Shown piece after piece: positions 1-8,631 of a DNA stretch of 64,000 nt. Both the position numbers and the translations under genes were made by a program. Origin of the DNA: DAOUKH01 sp965261455 (lineage in GTDB: Bacteria; Chloroflexota; Dehalococcoidia; SHYB01); NCBI GenBank assembly GCA_965261455.1, contig OZ253453.1:186001-250000 (forward strand), in the 5' to 3' direction. The stretch's first letter is position 1. Every line of letters starts with the position of its first letter. The notes under the pieces are model-generated. The model made no database searches and had not been told where the DNA came from. It saw nothing but the letters and a program-made list of their open reading frames with translations.

Positions 1-606
1 GTGCTCGAAGTCGCCTACGAGCGTAACCATCAGTACGAGGGCAAGACCATCGAACGAGTGGCCGAAATGATGGGCAAGCACCCCGTCGACGCCTTCCTCG
101 ACCTCTCCATCGACGAGGACCTCAAGACCGAGTTCGCTACCCGCGAGTTCAGCAAGGCCGGCGAGCAGACCATCGACAAGGGCCTGGTCGACCCCTACAC
201 GCACATCTCGACCTCCGACGGCGGGGCGCACACCCGCTTCCAGGCCAACGCCCGCTGGCCCGTCGATTTCCTGGCGTATTGGATCCGCGACCGCGAGCTG
301 ATGAGCCTGGAGCAGGCCCACGTGAAGATGAGCGCCTACCCCGCGTGGGTCGCCGGTTACACCGACCGTGGCGTGCTCACTACGGGCAAGGCGGCGGACA
401 TCATGGTCTACAACCTCGACGAGCTGGGCCTGCTCCACGACCCGCCGATCTACTCCAACGACTTCCCCGGCGGCGAGCGCAGGCTCATCCAAAAACCGAA
501 GGGCATCCGCTTCATCCTCGTCAACGGCGCCGTGACGTTCGTCGAGAACGAGTGCACCAACGCCCTGCCGGGCAAGCTGCTCCGCAGCTACGACATGGCG
601 CGTTAG
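1..606 (+). CDS. D-aminoacylase-type amidohydrolase, C-terminal part (partial)
   Basis: This is the last ~200 residues of a metal-dependent hydrolase of the N-acyl-D-amino-acid deacylase type, which cleaves amide bonds of N-acylated substrates. The SDGGAH block (about residues 72-77) matches the late metal-binding Asp/His segment of the family. The C-terminal stretch GKAADIMVYNLDEL is the typical beta-sandwich closure, followed by a 'PGGERRLIQKP' block like the one in the complete homologue at 17346-19043. Complete family members are about 500-570 residues, so the GTG at base 1 is probably internal and the gene starts outside the window. Exact substrate is unknown. Confidence 0.85.
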   Translation: MLEVAYERNHQYEGKTIERVAEMMGKHPVDAFLDLSIDEDLKTEFATREFSKAGEQTIDKGLVDPYTHISTSDGGAHTRFQANARWPVDFLAYWIRDRELMSLEQAHVKMSAYPAWVAGYTDRGVLTTGKAADIMVYNLDELGLLHDPPIYSNDFPGGERRLIQKPKGIRFILVNGAVTFVENECTNALPGKLLRSYDMAR

Positions 607-701
607 CCCGTCGCTCCTCGCCGTTCGGCCGGAAAGACTCCTGGTAAGACCCTATGAGGGCCAGCCCACTCGCTCGCGACCTGAGTTTGTGCTATGTCGG
701 C

Positions 702-3605
702 CTAGCTGACTGGGACTGCGTCTTCCGTGTACCGGCATGACGGTTCAGACCAGTACCCGGTACATCCTAGGAAAGAACCGTGACGGCCCTGCTTCACGAC
801 GAGAATCCCCATGCCGCATGAGGGGCAGGCGGACGGAGGATCGTCGCAGGCCGGATTCGTGCACATGCACGTCGCCGTTGCCTTCACAATCACGGCGTAG
901 CCTCTCTCACAGTTTGAGCAGAGGGGTGCGAGGTATTCGCAGTCTGGGTAGTTCGAGCAACGCAAGTTCTTTCGGCTCTGTGATGGCAGTAGGCGACCAC
1001 TCGAACAATGGAGGCACTCCGGAGCGAGTTCGCCGAATTGCCGCAACTCACCGGGCATCCGTCTCAATTCCCGAACAAACGTGGATGGCTGCACTGAGTC
1101 TGTCACGAGATAGGCACCAATTCGTGCGCGCGTCATCGCCACGTAGAAGAGACGGCGTTCCTCCGCAAAGGGGTATGCTTTGCCGGAGACCGGCGGCAAT
1201 ACGAGATCGAGCAGCGGATCGTCCTCGACCCGCGAAGGGAATCCACGCCGATCGTCCGTTAGATCAAGCACAACAACATAGTCCGCTTCCCGTCCCTTTG
1301 CCGCATGGACGGTGCTGAACTCCAACTTCAGCAGCTTGCTCTGTTTTCCTTGCGGAAGGAACTCTCGGCTAGAGCGATAGCGCCCTAGCACAAGAACGGA
1401 GCACTGCTTACCCTCCGCGGTCGTCTCGATATCTTGCAGCGCGCGCCGCAGCCCTTTAGCGGGATCGTAATTCTCGGGATGGTCGTCAAAGGCAGGATGG
1501 TTGACGATGGTGATGCCTTTATCTTTGGCTGCGCTCGTTGACCGCAGTGTCCGCTGCGTCTGCTCCGGGTTGCACCGCACGAACGCGGTGGATGGGCCGA
1601 GGATACCGTCTCCGAAGCGGAAGGTCTGGGTCAACTCTCGCCCCTGTACGTGGCCAAGGTGGGCGCCGCAGTTCCGCACAAGACCTACGTCGCTGCCTGC
1701 GAAGCGGTAGATGGACTGCCAGTCGTCACCCACGAGGAAGTACGCCACGCCTTGAAATGACAGAGATTGGAGCAGGGCCATATGACCCGCGGATATGTCT
1801 TGAAACTCGTCGACTAGTACATATCGGTACGGTGTTCTTGATCTACCCTCGCCAATATAACGTGCGGCGAGGTTAATCAGGTCATGAAAGTCCAGCGCCT
1901 GTTCTTTCCCAAGGAGACTCTCGTAGTGGCCATAGACCTGCTCGAAGACATCGAGGAAGGACTCGTCACGCCGTTGGTCAAGCGCGCGAGCACGCAGATC
2001 TTCGGACTGCAATCGGCTGGTCTTGAAATGGCTAATGAATGTTGCTAACAGTCTGGCTAGCCATGAAATAACAAACCCGGCCAGCCGCAGAATGAGCTCT
2101 ACGACTGAGACCCGCTCGAACCTCACCCCCTCTTCTTCAAGCCGTTGGCGCAATGAAGGAAGCAGAGGCCCCTGTCCCTGCCGGTACTGCCAACTGTATG
2201 TCTCGATCAGCTTTGTACCATTGCGCTCATGAACTTGCCGCTTCCATGCGACGCCTTCGACATACCCCTTCCAACTTGGCGGAGAGTTCCCTCTCTCATC
2301 CAGCGCAAAGTGTTCAATGTAGATGTCATGGTCGGGGAGAAAGAAGTCCGGCGCATACTGGCGGCGTTGCAGTGTCGCGGTTGGAATCTCGTACGGGGCT
2401 TCGTATTGGAATTTGATGCCGTGTTGCGTTAAGTAGTTCGCGATTGCCAACTCTTCAAAGCTCTTGACCTTGTCTCCACTCAGCGCTCGCAACTCGACGC
2501 GGCGGACGTGCTTCCTGTAATCACTGAGTGTCTCGAATTCGAAGGGTGAAGAGTAAGGTGCAAAGTTGTACGCGATGAATTCACTCACGCGCTCCGATTG
2601 GAGAGGGTCGGCCAGAAGTCCGCGCAGGATGTCCTCAATCGCGGCCTCAAGCGCGCGTTCGTCCTCCGCAAGCTTTGAGATGGTCGGCGCTCGCCCTTCG
2701 CCGCGTGCGATCGTACGGAGGCCGAAGGCATGAAAGGTAGAAACCGTTGCCGCTGAGCAGTCGCGCGGGAGACGGCTGCGGATCTCTTCCGCCGCCTTCC
2801 GGTTGAAAGCCAGAACGAGGATGTCGCGCGGCGAGACGCCCTGATTGCGAACGAGGTGGGCCACCTTGCCGACGATTACCGCTGTCTTGCCCGTTCCCGC
2901 GCCCGCCAGCACCAACGTCGCGTCTTCATCCGTGGCAATGGCCTCGGCTTGTTCGTCCGTGAGGTCAACCGAAAGCGCTGCGCGAACGGCACTCTTCACT
3001 ATGGGAATTCGATCAACAACGAAGAGCCTATTTGCCCGAGCTCGCGCCTCTTCTAGCGCTGCAATGAATTCGAATGGCGCAAGCCGATCAAGCGCGTCGC
3101 GTGCTTCTCGACCTAGGTGCTCCCGTACGAGCCCCGGGCACTGTTGCACTAAGCGTGTAAGTAAGGCGTGAACCTCCGCGATCTCGGAATGTCGGAGGTA
3201 GCAGTCGCCCTCAAGGAGTTGGCACAGTTGCCCATCGACCTGCACCAAGTGCGGATCCACCGCCAAGGCGCATCGGGCGGCCTCCTTGCGCACCGCACCG
3301 TCGACCCGCAAGGCCTGGCGCTTGTCCAGGCCCGCGATTGAGTGCTTCGTTCCGTCCGCTGCGCGGATTGTCAACCGGCTTCGGAACCACGAGCCACGAA
3401 CCGTGACCGCGTCGATGGCGCCGACGGGTATCTCCGCCAGCGCATTGCCAGAAGGCCCCGCTAAGTTAACCTTTCCATCAGTCAGCGAGACGGACGCGGG
3501 ACTCCGCGTGAAGAAACGGTAGGGCCAGGCGCTCTCGGCCACGATCCGTTCGTGGGGCGACTTGGCAGTTCCGTCCACGGCTGCTTCTCTTGGGCTCCGT
3601 GCCAT
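702..3605 (-). CDS. UvrD/Rep-family helicase (HelD-like) with inserted nuclease-like domain and zinc ribbons
   Basis: Superfamily 1 ATP-dependent DNA helicase, 967 residues from the ATG at 3605; a TTG three codons upstream is also possible and neither has a clear Shine-Dalgarno. The N-terminal 100 residues resemble the DNA helicase IV N-domain. Walker A is GAGTGKT near residue 240, Walker B is LVDEFQD, motif III is GDDWQSIYRFAGSD, and a late AMTRAR motif is present. Between the helicase halves lies an insert with APDFFLPDHDIYIEHFA, a PD-(D/E)XK-like pattern seen in some UvrD relatives. The C-terminus has Cys clusters (CLHCSSG, CSNYPDC, CSNCERG, CPSCGMG, then FLGC) like topoisomerase-type zinc ribbons. 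Base composition is less GC-rich than the flanks, suggesting transfer. A role in repair or phage defence is inference. Confidence 0.88.
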   Translation of the reverse strand: MARSPREAAVDGTAKSPHERIVAESAWPYRFFTRSPASVSLTDGKVNLAGPSGNALAEIPVGAIDAVTVRGSWFRSRLTIRAADGTKHSIAGLDKRQALRVDGAVRKEAARCALAVDPHLVQVDGQLCQLLEGDCYLRHSEIAEVHALLTRLVQQCPGLVREHLGREARDALDRLAPFEFIAALEEARARANRLFVVDRIPIVKSAVRAALSVDLTDEQAEAIATDEDATLVLAGAGTGKTAVIVGKVAHLVRNQGVSPRDILVLAFNRKAAEEIRSRLPRDCSAATVSTFHAFGLRTIARGEGRAPTISKLAEDERALEAAIEDILRGLLADPLQSERVSEFIAYNFAPYSSPFEFETLSDYRKHVRRVELRALSGDKVKSFEELAIANYLTQHGIKFQYEAPYEIPTATLQRRQYAPDFFLPDHDIYIEHFALDERGNSPPSWKGYVEGVAWKRQVHERNGTKLIETYSWQYRQGQGPLLPSLRQRLEEEGVRFERVSVVELILRLAGFVISWLARLLATFISHFKTSRLQSEDLRARALDQRRDESFLDVFEQVYGHYESLLGKEQALDFHDLINLAARYIGEGRSRTPYRYVLVDEFQDISAGHMALLQSLSFQGVAYFLVGDDWQSIYRFAGSDVGLVRNCGAHLGHVQGRELTQTFRFGDGILGPSTAFVRCNPEQTQRTLRSTSAAKDKGITIVNHPAFDDHPENYDPAKGLRRALQDIETTAEGKQCSVLVLGRYRSSREFLPQGKQSKLLKLEFSTVHAAKGREADYVVVLDLTDDRRGFPSRVEDDPLLDLVLPPVSGKAYPFAEERRLFYVAMTRARIGAYLVTDSVQPSTFVRELRRMPGELRQFGELAPECLHCSSGRLLPSQSRKNLRCSNYPDCEYLAPLCSNCERGYAVIVKATATCMCTNPACDDPPSACPSCGMGILVVKQGRHGSFLGCTGYWSEPSCRYTEDAVPVS

Positions 3606-3659
3606 GTCGGTCAACGCTGGCAGGCCTTTGCGCCGCTGCCGGGCAGAGGCCTGCCGAGG

Positions 3660-5951
3660 CTAGTCCGACTTTGCGTCGGCGAGCGCCTTGACGATTGAGC
3701 CGGGCGTGATGGGGAGGTTCGCCATGCGGACGCCGGCGGCGGCGCTGACCGCGTTGGCTATCGTCGCCATGGGCGGCACGATCGGGACTTCTCCCACGCC
3801 GCGCATGCCAAAGGGGTGCGCGTCGCCGGGTATCTCCAGCATCACCGTGTCGATGCTCGGCACGTCGAGCGCCGTCGGCATCCGGTAGTCGAGGAAGCTG
3901 GAGTTGGCGAGCCGGCCGTCTTTGGAGAAGTAGTACTCCTCGTTGAGCGCCCAGCCGATGCCCTGGACCGCGCCGCCCTGCATCTGTCCTTCGACGTAGC
4001 TCGGATGCGCCGCCCGTCCCGCGTCCTGGAAGGCGGTGTAGCGAAGGACCTGCACCTTGCCCGTTTCGGGGTCCACCTCGACATCGGCGACATGGCCGGC
4101 GAAGGCCGGAGCGGCCTTGCGTCCCTTCGTCGTCGCCGACACGCTGATCGTGCCGCCGAGGGCCATCTGCTGCGCGGCAAGGTCCTTGAAGGCGATGCGC
4201 TCGTCCGACTTCGTATTGATGAAGACACCGGCCTCGAAGACGACGTCGGAGGGAGAGATCTCCCACATCGTGGCAGCGCGCGCCGCGAGCTCTTCCTTCA
4301 CCATCTCGGCGGCCTCGATAGCGGCGCGCCCCGTGTCCACCGCGGTGCGGCTGCCGCCGGTGGTGCCCGTCCAGCCGATGGAGTCGGTGTCCACCACCGT
4401 GGGCCGGACGTCCCCGGCGTCGAGGCCGAGGACCTCTGCGGCCTGCATGGCCACGGCGGCGCGCGTCCCGCCGATGTCCACCGAGCCGGTGAGGAGGCTG
4501 ATCGTGCCGTCGCTGTTCACGTTGATCGTGGCCGACGACTGCATCGTGGCGTTGAACCAGTAGCCGACGGCCACGCCCCGGCCCTGGTTGGAACCGAGCG
4601 GCGCGGTGTAGGCGGGATGGGCTTTGATCGCCGTCAGGAGCTCGTTGCCGGCGAAGTCCTCGTGCGGCTTGCCGCTGGGCATACGGTCGCCGGGTTGGGC
4701 GAGGTTCGCCTCGCGGAGATCGATGGGGTCGAGGCCCAGGGCCGCGGCGAGCTCGTCCATGGCCGACTCGACACCGAACGCCGCGATCGGCGCCCCGGGG
4801 GCGCGGTAGGCGGCGACCTTCTGTTTGTTGCAGACCACGTCGTAGCCGTCGACGGTGATGTTCTCGATGGCGTAGGGGGCGAGGCCGGTCATGGCACCCT
4901 CGCCGACGGGCGAGCCGGGGAAGGCTCCGGACTCGTAGTACTGCTGGACGTGGGCCGCGGTGATTTCCCCCGAGGCCTTCGCGCCGAGCTTGACGATGAT
5001 CTTCGCGGCTGAGGTGGGGCCCGAGCCCTCGAAGACCTCACGGCGCGACATCACGATCTTCACCGGCCGGCCGCTCTTGCGGGAGAGCTCCGCCGCGACG
5101 GGGTCGAGGTAGGTGTCCAGCTTCCCGCCGAAACCGCCGCCGATCTCCATGGGGATGACCTTCACCCGGCCCTCGGGCAAGCCCAGGATCAGCGCGGTCT
5201 CGGAACGTATTGAGAACGCCCCCTGCGTCGAGGTCCACACCGTGATCTGGCCGTCGGGCGCCCACCACGCCGTCGAGGCGTGCGGCTCGATGTAGCCCTG
5301 ATGCACGGACTGCGTGGTGTACTCGCGCTCGATCATGGTGTCGGCTTCGGCGAAGCCCGCGTCGAGGTCGCCGTCCTTGAATTGGATGTGAAACGAGATG
5401 TTGCTCGGCTTGCCGGTGTCGCCGCCCTTGGCAAGGAAGGCCGAGATCGACCGTGTCGTGAGCCCCTCGTGGAGGAGCGGGGCGTCGTCCTTCAGTGCCT
5501 CGTCGAGGGTGAGGACGGTGGGCAGGACCTCGTAGTCGACCTCGATGTGGGCCAGGGCCTCCTCGGCCTCGTGGGGGCTGTCGGCGGCGACGGCTGCCAC
5601 GGCGTGGCCGGCGTAGAGGGCCTTCTTTCGGGCCATGACGTTCTCGGCGAGCATCCGAGCGCTGCCGCGAATCTCGGCGTAGTTGATGGGTTGGTCTTCC
5701 AGGATGGGGAAGTCGGCGGCGGTGACGACGGCGCGAACGCCGGGAAGGGCCTCCGCTTTACTGGTGTCGATGGACCGGATGCGCGCGTGAGGGTGCGGGC
5801 TGCGGAGCACCTTGCCGTGGATGAGGCCGGGCATGGCGATATCGGCGCCGTAGCGGGCGCGCCCGGTGACCTTGTCCACGCCGTCGTGCCGGATCGGGCG
5901 TGTGCCGACAACGCGAAAATCAGTCTTCGGCGGTTCGGAGACGGTGGTCAT
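3660..5951 (-). CDS. xanthine dehydrogenase-family molybdopterin-binding subunit
   Basis: 763-residue large (CoxL/XdhB-type) subunit of a molybdenum hydroxylase, which oxidises C-H bonds of aldehydes or N-heterocycles using Mo-cytosine-dinucleotide cofactor. Visible blocks are the N-terminal hammerhead domain (DKVTGRARYGADI), GGGFGGK, AYRAPGAP, and the C-terminal GVGEVPIVPP containing the family's catalytic Glu. The CO-dehydrogenase signature AYRCSFR is absent, so this is not a form I CODH. No 2Fe-2S or FAD subunit gene lies beside it, which is unusual because these enzymes usually have CoxMS-type partners. SD-like AGGGAG sits 6 nt before the ATG. A TATAAT on the minus strand at 6008-6003 is a likely promoter. 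Confidence 0.93.
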   Translation of the reverse strand: MTTVSEPPKTDFRVVGTRPIRHDGVDKVTGRARYGADIAMPGLIHGKVLRSPHPHARIRSIDTSKAEALPGVRAVVTAADFPILEDQPINYAEIRGSARMLAENVMARKKALYAGHAVAAVAADSPHEAEEALAHIEVDYEVLPTVLTLDEALKDDAPLLHEGLTTRSISAFLAKGGDTGKPSNISFHIQFKDGDLDAGFAEADTMIEREYTTQSVHQGYIEPHASTAWWAPDGQITVWTSTQGAFSIRSETALILGLPEGRVKVIPMEIGGGFGGKLDTYLDPVAAELSRKSGRPVKIVMSRREVFEGSGPTSAAKIIVKLGAKASGEITAAHVQQYYESGAFPGSPVGEGAMTGLAPYAIENITVDGYDVVCNKQKVAAYRAPGAPIAAFGVESAMDELAAALGLDPIDLREANLAQPGDRMPSGKPHEDFAGNELLTAIKAHPAYTAPLGSNQGRGVAVGYWFNATMQSSATINVNSDGTISLLTGSVDIGGTRAAVAMQAAEVLGLDAGDVRPTVVDTDSIGWTGTTGGSRTAVDTGRAAIEAAEMVKEELAARAATMWEISPSDVVFEAGVFINTKSDERIAFKDLAAQQMALGGTISVSATTKGRKAAPAFAGHVADVEVDPETGKVQVLRYTAFQDAGRAAHPSYVEGQMQGGAVQGIGWALNEEYYFSKDGRLANSSFLDYRMPTALDVPSIDTVMLEIPGDAHPFGMRGVGEVPIVPPMATIANAVSAAAGVRMANLPITPGSIVKALADAKSD

Positions 5952-6001
5952 GGAAGCTCCCTTGCGTAGTGTCGGCGGCGCCCGAGACGTCGTGGTACGA
6001 A

Positions 6002-6087
6002 GATTATACCCCGGCCCCGCGGCCTCGCCTCACCCTGGCCCTCTCCCCGCGCGTTCGCGCGATTCTCGAACGGCTGGGGGTATAATC
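6002..6087. promoter_or_regulatory. symmetric divergent promoter region with inverted repeats
   Basis: A perfect TATAAT lies on the minus strand (6008-6003), 51 nt before the molybdenum-subunit ATG, and another on the plus strand (6081-6086), 48 nt before the SemiSWEET start. The two -10 boxes are embedded in inverted-repeat arms (about 6002-6016 and 6072-6087, matching except for about two positions). Midway is the palindrome CGCGCGTTCGCGCG (6048-6061), a possible operator. No convincing -35 boxes were seen. Co-regulation is inferred. Confidence 0.5.
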
Positions 6088-6134
6088 GGAAGGTTCGGGG
6101 GCGACCCAGCCGGGGCGGCCCGTTAGGAGGCGGT

Positions 6135-6389
6135 TTGGAACCCATAGACGCGCTTGGATACTGCGCCGGGATCGTCGCCGTCATCTCGTTGTTCCCCCAG
6201 GTCCGTCAAAGCTGGCGCACCCGTTCCACCGGCGACATCAACCTCACCGCCTTCGCTGTTCTCACCCTCGGCAACTTCCTCTGGCTGCTCTACGGCGCCC
6301 TCCTCGGATCGATCCCCCTCATGGTCGCCAACTTCATAACGGGGAGCATGGTGGGCTCGATCGTGTACCTCAAGTTGCGGTACAGGTAG
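6135..6389 (+). CDS. SemiSWEET family transporter
   Basis: 84-residue membrane protein with three predicted transmembrane helices. The first helix carries the proline-glutamine motif (ISLFPQVRQSWRT) that defines PQ-loop transporters, followed by DINLTAF, and helices LGNFLWLLYGALLG and VANFITGSMVGSIVYL. Length and order match bacterial SemiSWEETs, which work as homodimers to move small sugars passively through the inner membrane. It starts at TTG with AGGAGG (6125-6130) only 4 nt upstream. It is transcribed away from the molybdenum-hydroxylase gene from a shared region. Substrate cannot be read from sequence. Confidence 0.9.
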   Translation: MEPIDALGYCAGIVAVISLFPQVRQSWRTRSTGDINLTAFAVLTLGNFLWLLYGALLGSIPLMVANFITGSMVGSIVYLKLRYR

Positions 6390-6446
6390 GCGGGTAGGAA
6401 GGCCCCCTCCGGCCCTCCTCCTCTCGGAAGCAGACTGAGAGAAGGC

Positions 6447-6480
6447 GCGCTCCCGTAGCGAATCTTCGCTACGGGAGCGC
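6447..6480. terminator. 16-bp perfect hairpin between convergent genes
   Basis: Arms 6447-6462 and 6465-6480 are perfectly complementary (GCGCTCCCGTAGCGAA and its reverse complement) around a two-base centre. The structure lies between the SemiSWEET gene (+) and the Ddn-like gene (-). The stop codon of the latter (6471-6469) and its last codons sit inside the hairpin. There is no long U tract, so a bidirectional terminator or an mRNA-stabilising structure are both possible. Confidence 0.6.
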
Positions 6481-6933
6481 GGTGAGGCGCACCAGCGGTA
6501 TCTCCCGTTCGGTGCGGGTCTGGTAGTCGGCGTACCAGGGGGACTCGGCGGTGATGCGGGCCCATGTTTGGGCGCGCTCCTCGCCGGTGAGCGTCGTCGC
6601 CTTGGCGCGGTAGACGCGCGGTCCCGCCTGCACGCGGACTTCCGGGTCCGCCTGCATGTTCAGGTACCACGCCGGATGGCGCTTGGCCCCGGCGAACGAC
6701 CCGACGACCAGGCAATCGTCCCCGTCCGGTATCGCCGGCAGGCAGATACTGTGTTCCTTACCGGTGCGCCGCCCCTTCGTGTGGATGACGATGCCGGGGT
6801 AGGGCCCGAGATCGCCGCCGATTTCGCCGTTGGTCCACTGGTAGAGCAGGACGTGGCGGCGCGAGATCCATGGGATCTGCCACCGCGGAGGCTCGTCGAA
6901 GGCGTGGGGATGGGGGGCGGGCGTTTCGCTCAT
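6469..6933 (-). CDS. F420-type deazaflavin-dependent nitroreductase family (Ddn/PF04075-like) protein
   Basis: 154-residue split-barrel protein. The stretch TKGRRTGKEHSICLP followed by VVGSFAGAKRHPAWYLNM and PEVRVQ is the hallmark of the deazaflavin-dependent nitroreductase family, whose members bind coenzyme F420 and reduce quinones, nitro compounds or unsaturated substrates. It implies, but does not prove, that the host makes F420. The ATG at 6933 lies 8 nt after the stop of the luciferase-like gene upstream on the same strand, so the two are likely co-transcribed with the SnoaL-like gene at 8072-8542. The 3' end is buried in a strong hairpin. Confidence 0.88.
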   Translation of the reverse strand: MSETPAPHPHAFDEPPRWQIPWISRRHVLLYQWTNGEIGGDLGPYPGIVIHTKGRRTGKEHSICLPAIPDGDDCLVVGSFAGAKRHPAWYLNMQADPEVRVQAGPRVYRAKATTLTGEERAQTWARITAESPWYADYQTRTEREIPLVRLTALP

Positions 6934-6941
6934 GGTCCGTC

Positions 6942-8075
6942 CTACGAGACGGCGGCTTCCTTCTTCGCCGCCTCCTTGAAGTGCGGGATCACGTACTTAC
7001 CGAACAGGCGGATCGAGTTCATGATCTTCTCGTGGGGCACGTTACCGACCTGGAAGAACATCATCGCCTGGTCGACGCCCGAATCCTTGTACATCTGGAC
7101 CGTCTCGATGCACGTGTCCGGGTTGCCCATGCAGAACGAGCCGTTGTCGATGAGGTCGTTGTAGTTCATGTCCGCCTGCTTGTGCAGGAGCTGTGAGTCG
7201 GCCTGGGTCACGTTCAGGGCATGGTAGGCGTAGCTGGCGGGGACGCCCTTTTCGCGCTTCTGCCACGCGGGGTCGTAGATCTTACGGATCGTGTCGAAGT
7301 ACCACGCGCCCTGCGGCCCCGCGAGCTCGCGCGCCGCTAGGTCGTTCTCGTCGCACGCCGCCACGGTGAAGGCCGCGACCTGATCGTTCTTCAACTTGCC
7401 GACCTGCTCGGTGGGGTTCGCCACCGCCTCGCGGTAGGACTGGATGCGCTCCTTCAGTTCACCGGGCTTGCCGATGGTGAAGCAGAGCGCGCCGATGCCC
7501 TTCCGTCCCGCGATGGGGAAGGTCGCCGGCTGCTGGCAGGCTACCCAGATCGGAGGGTGCGGCTTCTGCAGCGGCTTGGGCAGGACGTTGCGTTCTTCGA
7601 TGTCCCAGAAGCGGCCCTTGTGGCTGAACCAGCCGTCCTCCCACATCCTGGGGATGATCTCGACGGCCTCCTCCCACTCCTCGCGGGTGACGTCCAGGTC
7701 CACGCCGAACGGCTCGATCTGGAACGGGTTGGAGCCGCGCCCCGTTCCGAAGTCGACCCGCCCGTCGGACATAATGTCGAGGGTGGCGATGCGCTCCGCC
7801 ACGCGGACGGGGTGGTTGATCGTCCCCTCCAGCAGCACCACGCCGTGACCCAGACGTATCTTGCTGGTGCGCGCCGCGAGATAGCCCAGCCAGACCTCGG
7901 GGGCCGAGGAGTGGGCGAACTCTTCGAGGAAGTGGTGCTCGACGATCCATACGTAGTCGAAGCCCATCTGCTCGGCGAGTACGACCTGGTCCGCTGCCTG
8001 GTGGAAGATGTCGTACTCGGACTTCGGTGTCCAGGGCTTGGGGACTTCGAGCTCGTAGAGCAGTCCGAAATTCAT
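6942..8075 (-). CDS. LLM-class (luciferase-like) flavin-dependent oxidoreductase
   Basis: 377-residue TIM-barrel protein of the bacterial luciferase/F420 reductase superfamily. Typical blocks are the N-terminal NFGLLYELE, the FDYVWIVEHHFLEE helix with the His pair, RLGHGVVLL, and DFGTGRG. These enzymes use reduced FMN or F420 to oxygenate or reduce small molecules, often long-chain or terpenoid substrates. The start overlaps the stop of the SnoaL-like gene by 4 nt (ATGA type), with a GGAGGGA Shine-Dalgarno, which indicates translational coupling. A Ddn-type protein follows directly, so a redox cassette is plausible. Cofactor (FMN versus F420) is undecided. Confidence 0.9.
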   Translation of the reverse strand: MNFGLLYELEVPKPWTPKSEYDIFHQAADQVVLAEQMGFDYVWIVEHHFLEEFAHSSAPEVWLGYLAARTSKIRLGHGVVLLEGTINHPVRVAERIATLDIMSDGRVDFGTGRGSNPFQIEPFGVDLDVTREEWEEAVEIIPRMWEDGWFSHKGRFWDIEERNVLPKPLQKPHPPIWVACQQPATFPIAGRKGIGALCFTIGKPGELKERIQSYREAVANPTEQVGKLKNDQVAAFTVAACDENDLAARELAGPQGAWYFDTIRKIYDPAWQKREKGVPASYAYHALNVTQADSQLLHKQADMNYNDLIDNGSFCMGNPDTCIETVQMYKDSGVDQAMMFFQVGNVPHEKIMNSIRLFGKYVIPHFKEAAKKEAAVS

Positions 8076-8542
8076 CTAGCTCCCTCCGTTGCTTTCGCCC
8101 GCGCCGCTTTGCGCAGCCGGTCGACCACCAGGCCGAAGTCCGAGACGCCCCATTGTTCGATGATGAGGCCGTCCTCGAAACGCACCGTCTCCATCATGTT
8201 CCAGCTCACCGCCTCGCCCGTGGGCGGGATTCCCAGAAGCTCGCCGGTGTGGGTGCCGGAAGCTTTGAGGCGGATCACGACCTTGTCGTCCTCGGCGATG
8301 ATGTCCAGCACCTCGTCCTTCCAATCGGGAAAGGCGGTCTTCCAGGTGCGGATCAGGCGCTTCATCCCGTCGCCGGGGTCTTTACTACCGAGGCCGTGCG
8401 CGACGAAGCGCGGATGCTGGCGCTTGTCCAGGTAGTCGAGGTCGTTCTTGTTGACCACGTGGTCGATCTGGTCGAGCACGATAGCCTTGTTCTTGGCGAG
8501 TTGGGCCTTGTATTCTGCGAGGGTCGTGGCTTCTGGGGGCAT
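8072..8542 (-). CDS. SnoaL-like ester cyclase/polyketide-cyclase fold protein
   Basis: 156-residue NTF2-like protein. FVAHGLGSKDPGDGMKRLIRTWKTAFPDWKDEVLDII and the later DFGLVVDRLRKAARA match the SnoaL-like polyketide cyclase family (quoted segments are the central helix and the C-terminal helix). Members either cyclise polyketide-like esters or act as small-molecule isomerases or binding proteins. It is first in a tight operon with the luciferase-like and Ddn-like genes, with a 4-nt overlap. It is divergent from the amidohydrolase remnant at 8632. Catalytic activity cannot be assigned. Confidence 0.75.
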   Translation of the reverse strand: MPPEATTLAEYKAQLAKNKAIVLDQIDHVVNKNDLDYLDKRQHPRFVAHGLGSKDPGDGMKRLIRTWKTAFPDWKDEVLDIIAEDDKVVIRLKASGTHTGELLGIPPTGEAVSWNMMETVRFEDGLIIEQWGVSDFGLVVDRLRKAARAKATEGAR

Positions 8543-8631
8543 GGTGCCGGCTCCGGGGCTGGTCGAGCGCCATCCTACGCGATACGGCGCGGGGCGACAA
8601 CAGAGCCCACCGCGGCGGGGAGGTCGGAGCG

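Noticed and set aside
3816..5012. 398-codon open frame on the plus strand opposite the molybdenum subunit
   Set aside because: It is antisense to a well-supported gene, and its translation is Arg/Gly/His-rich without any domain; such frames are common in high-GC DNA.
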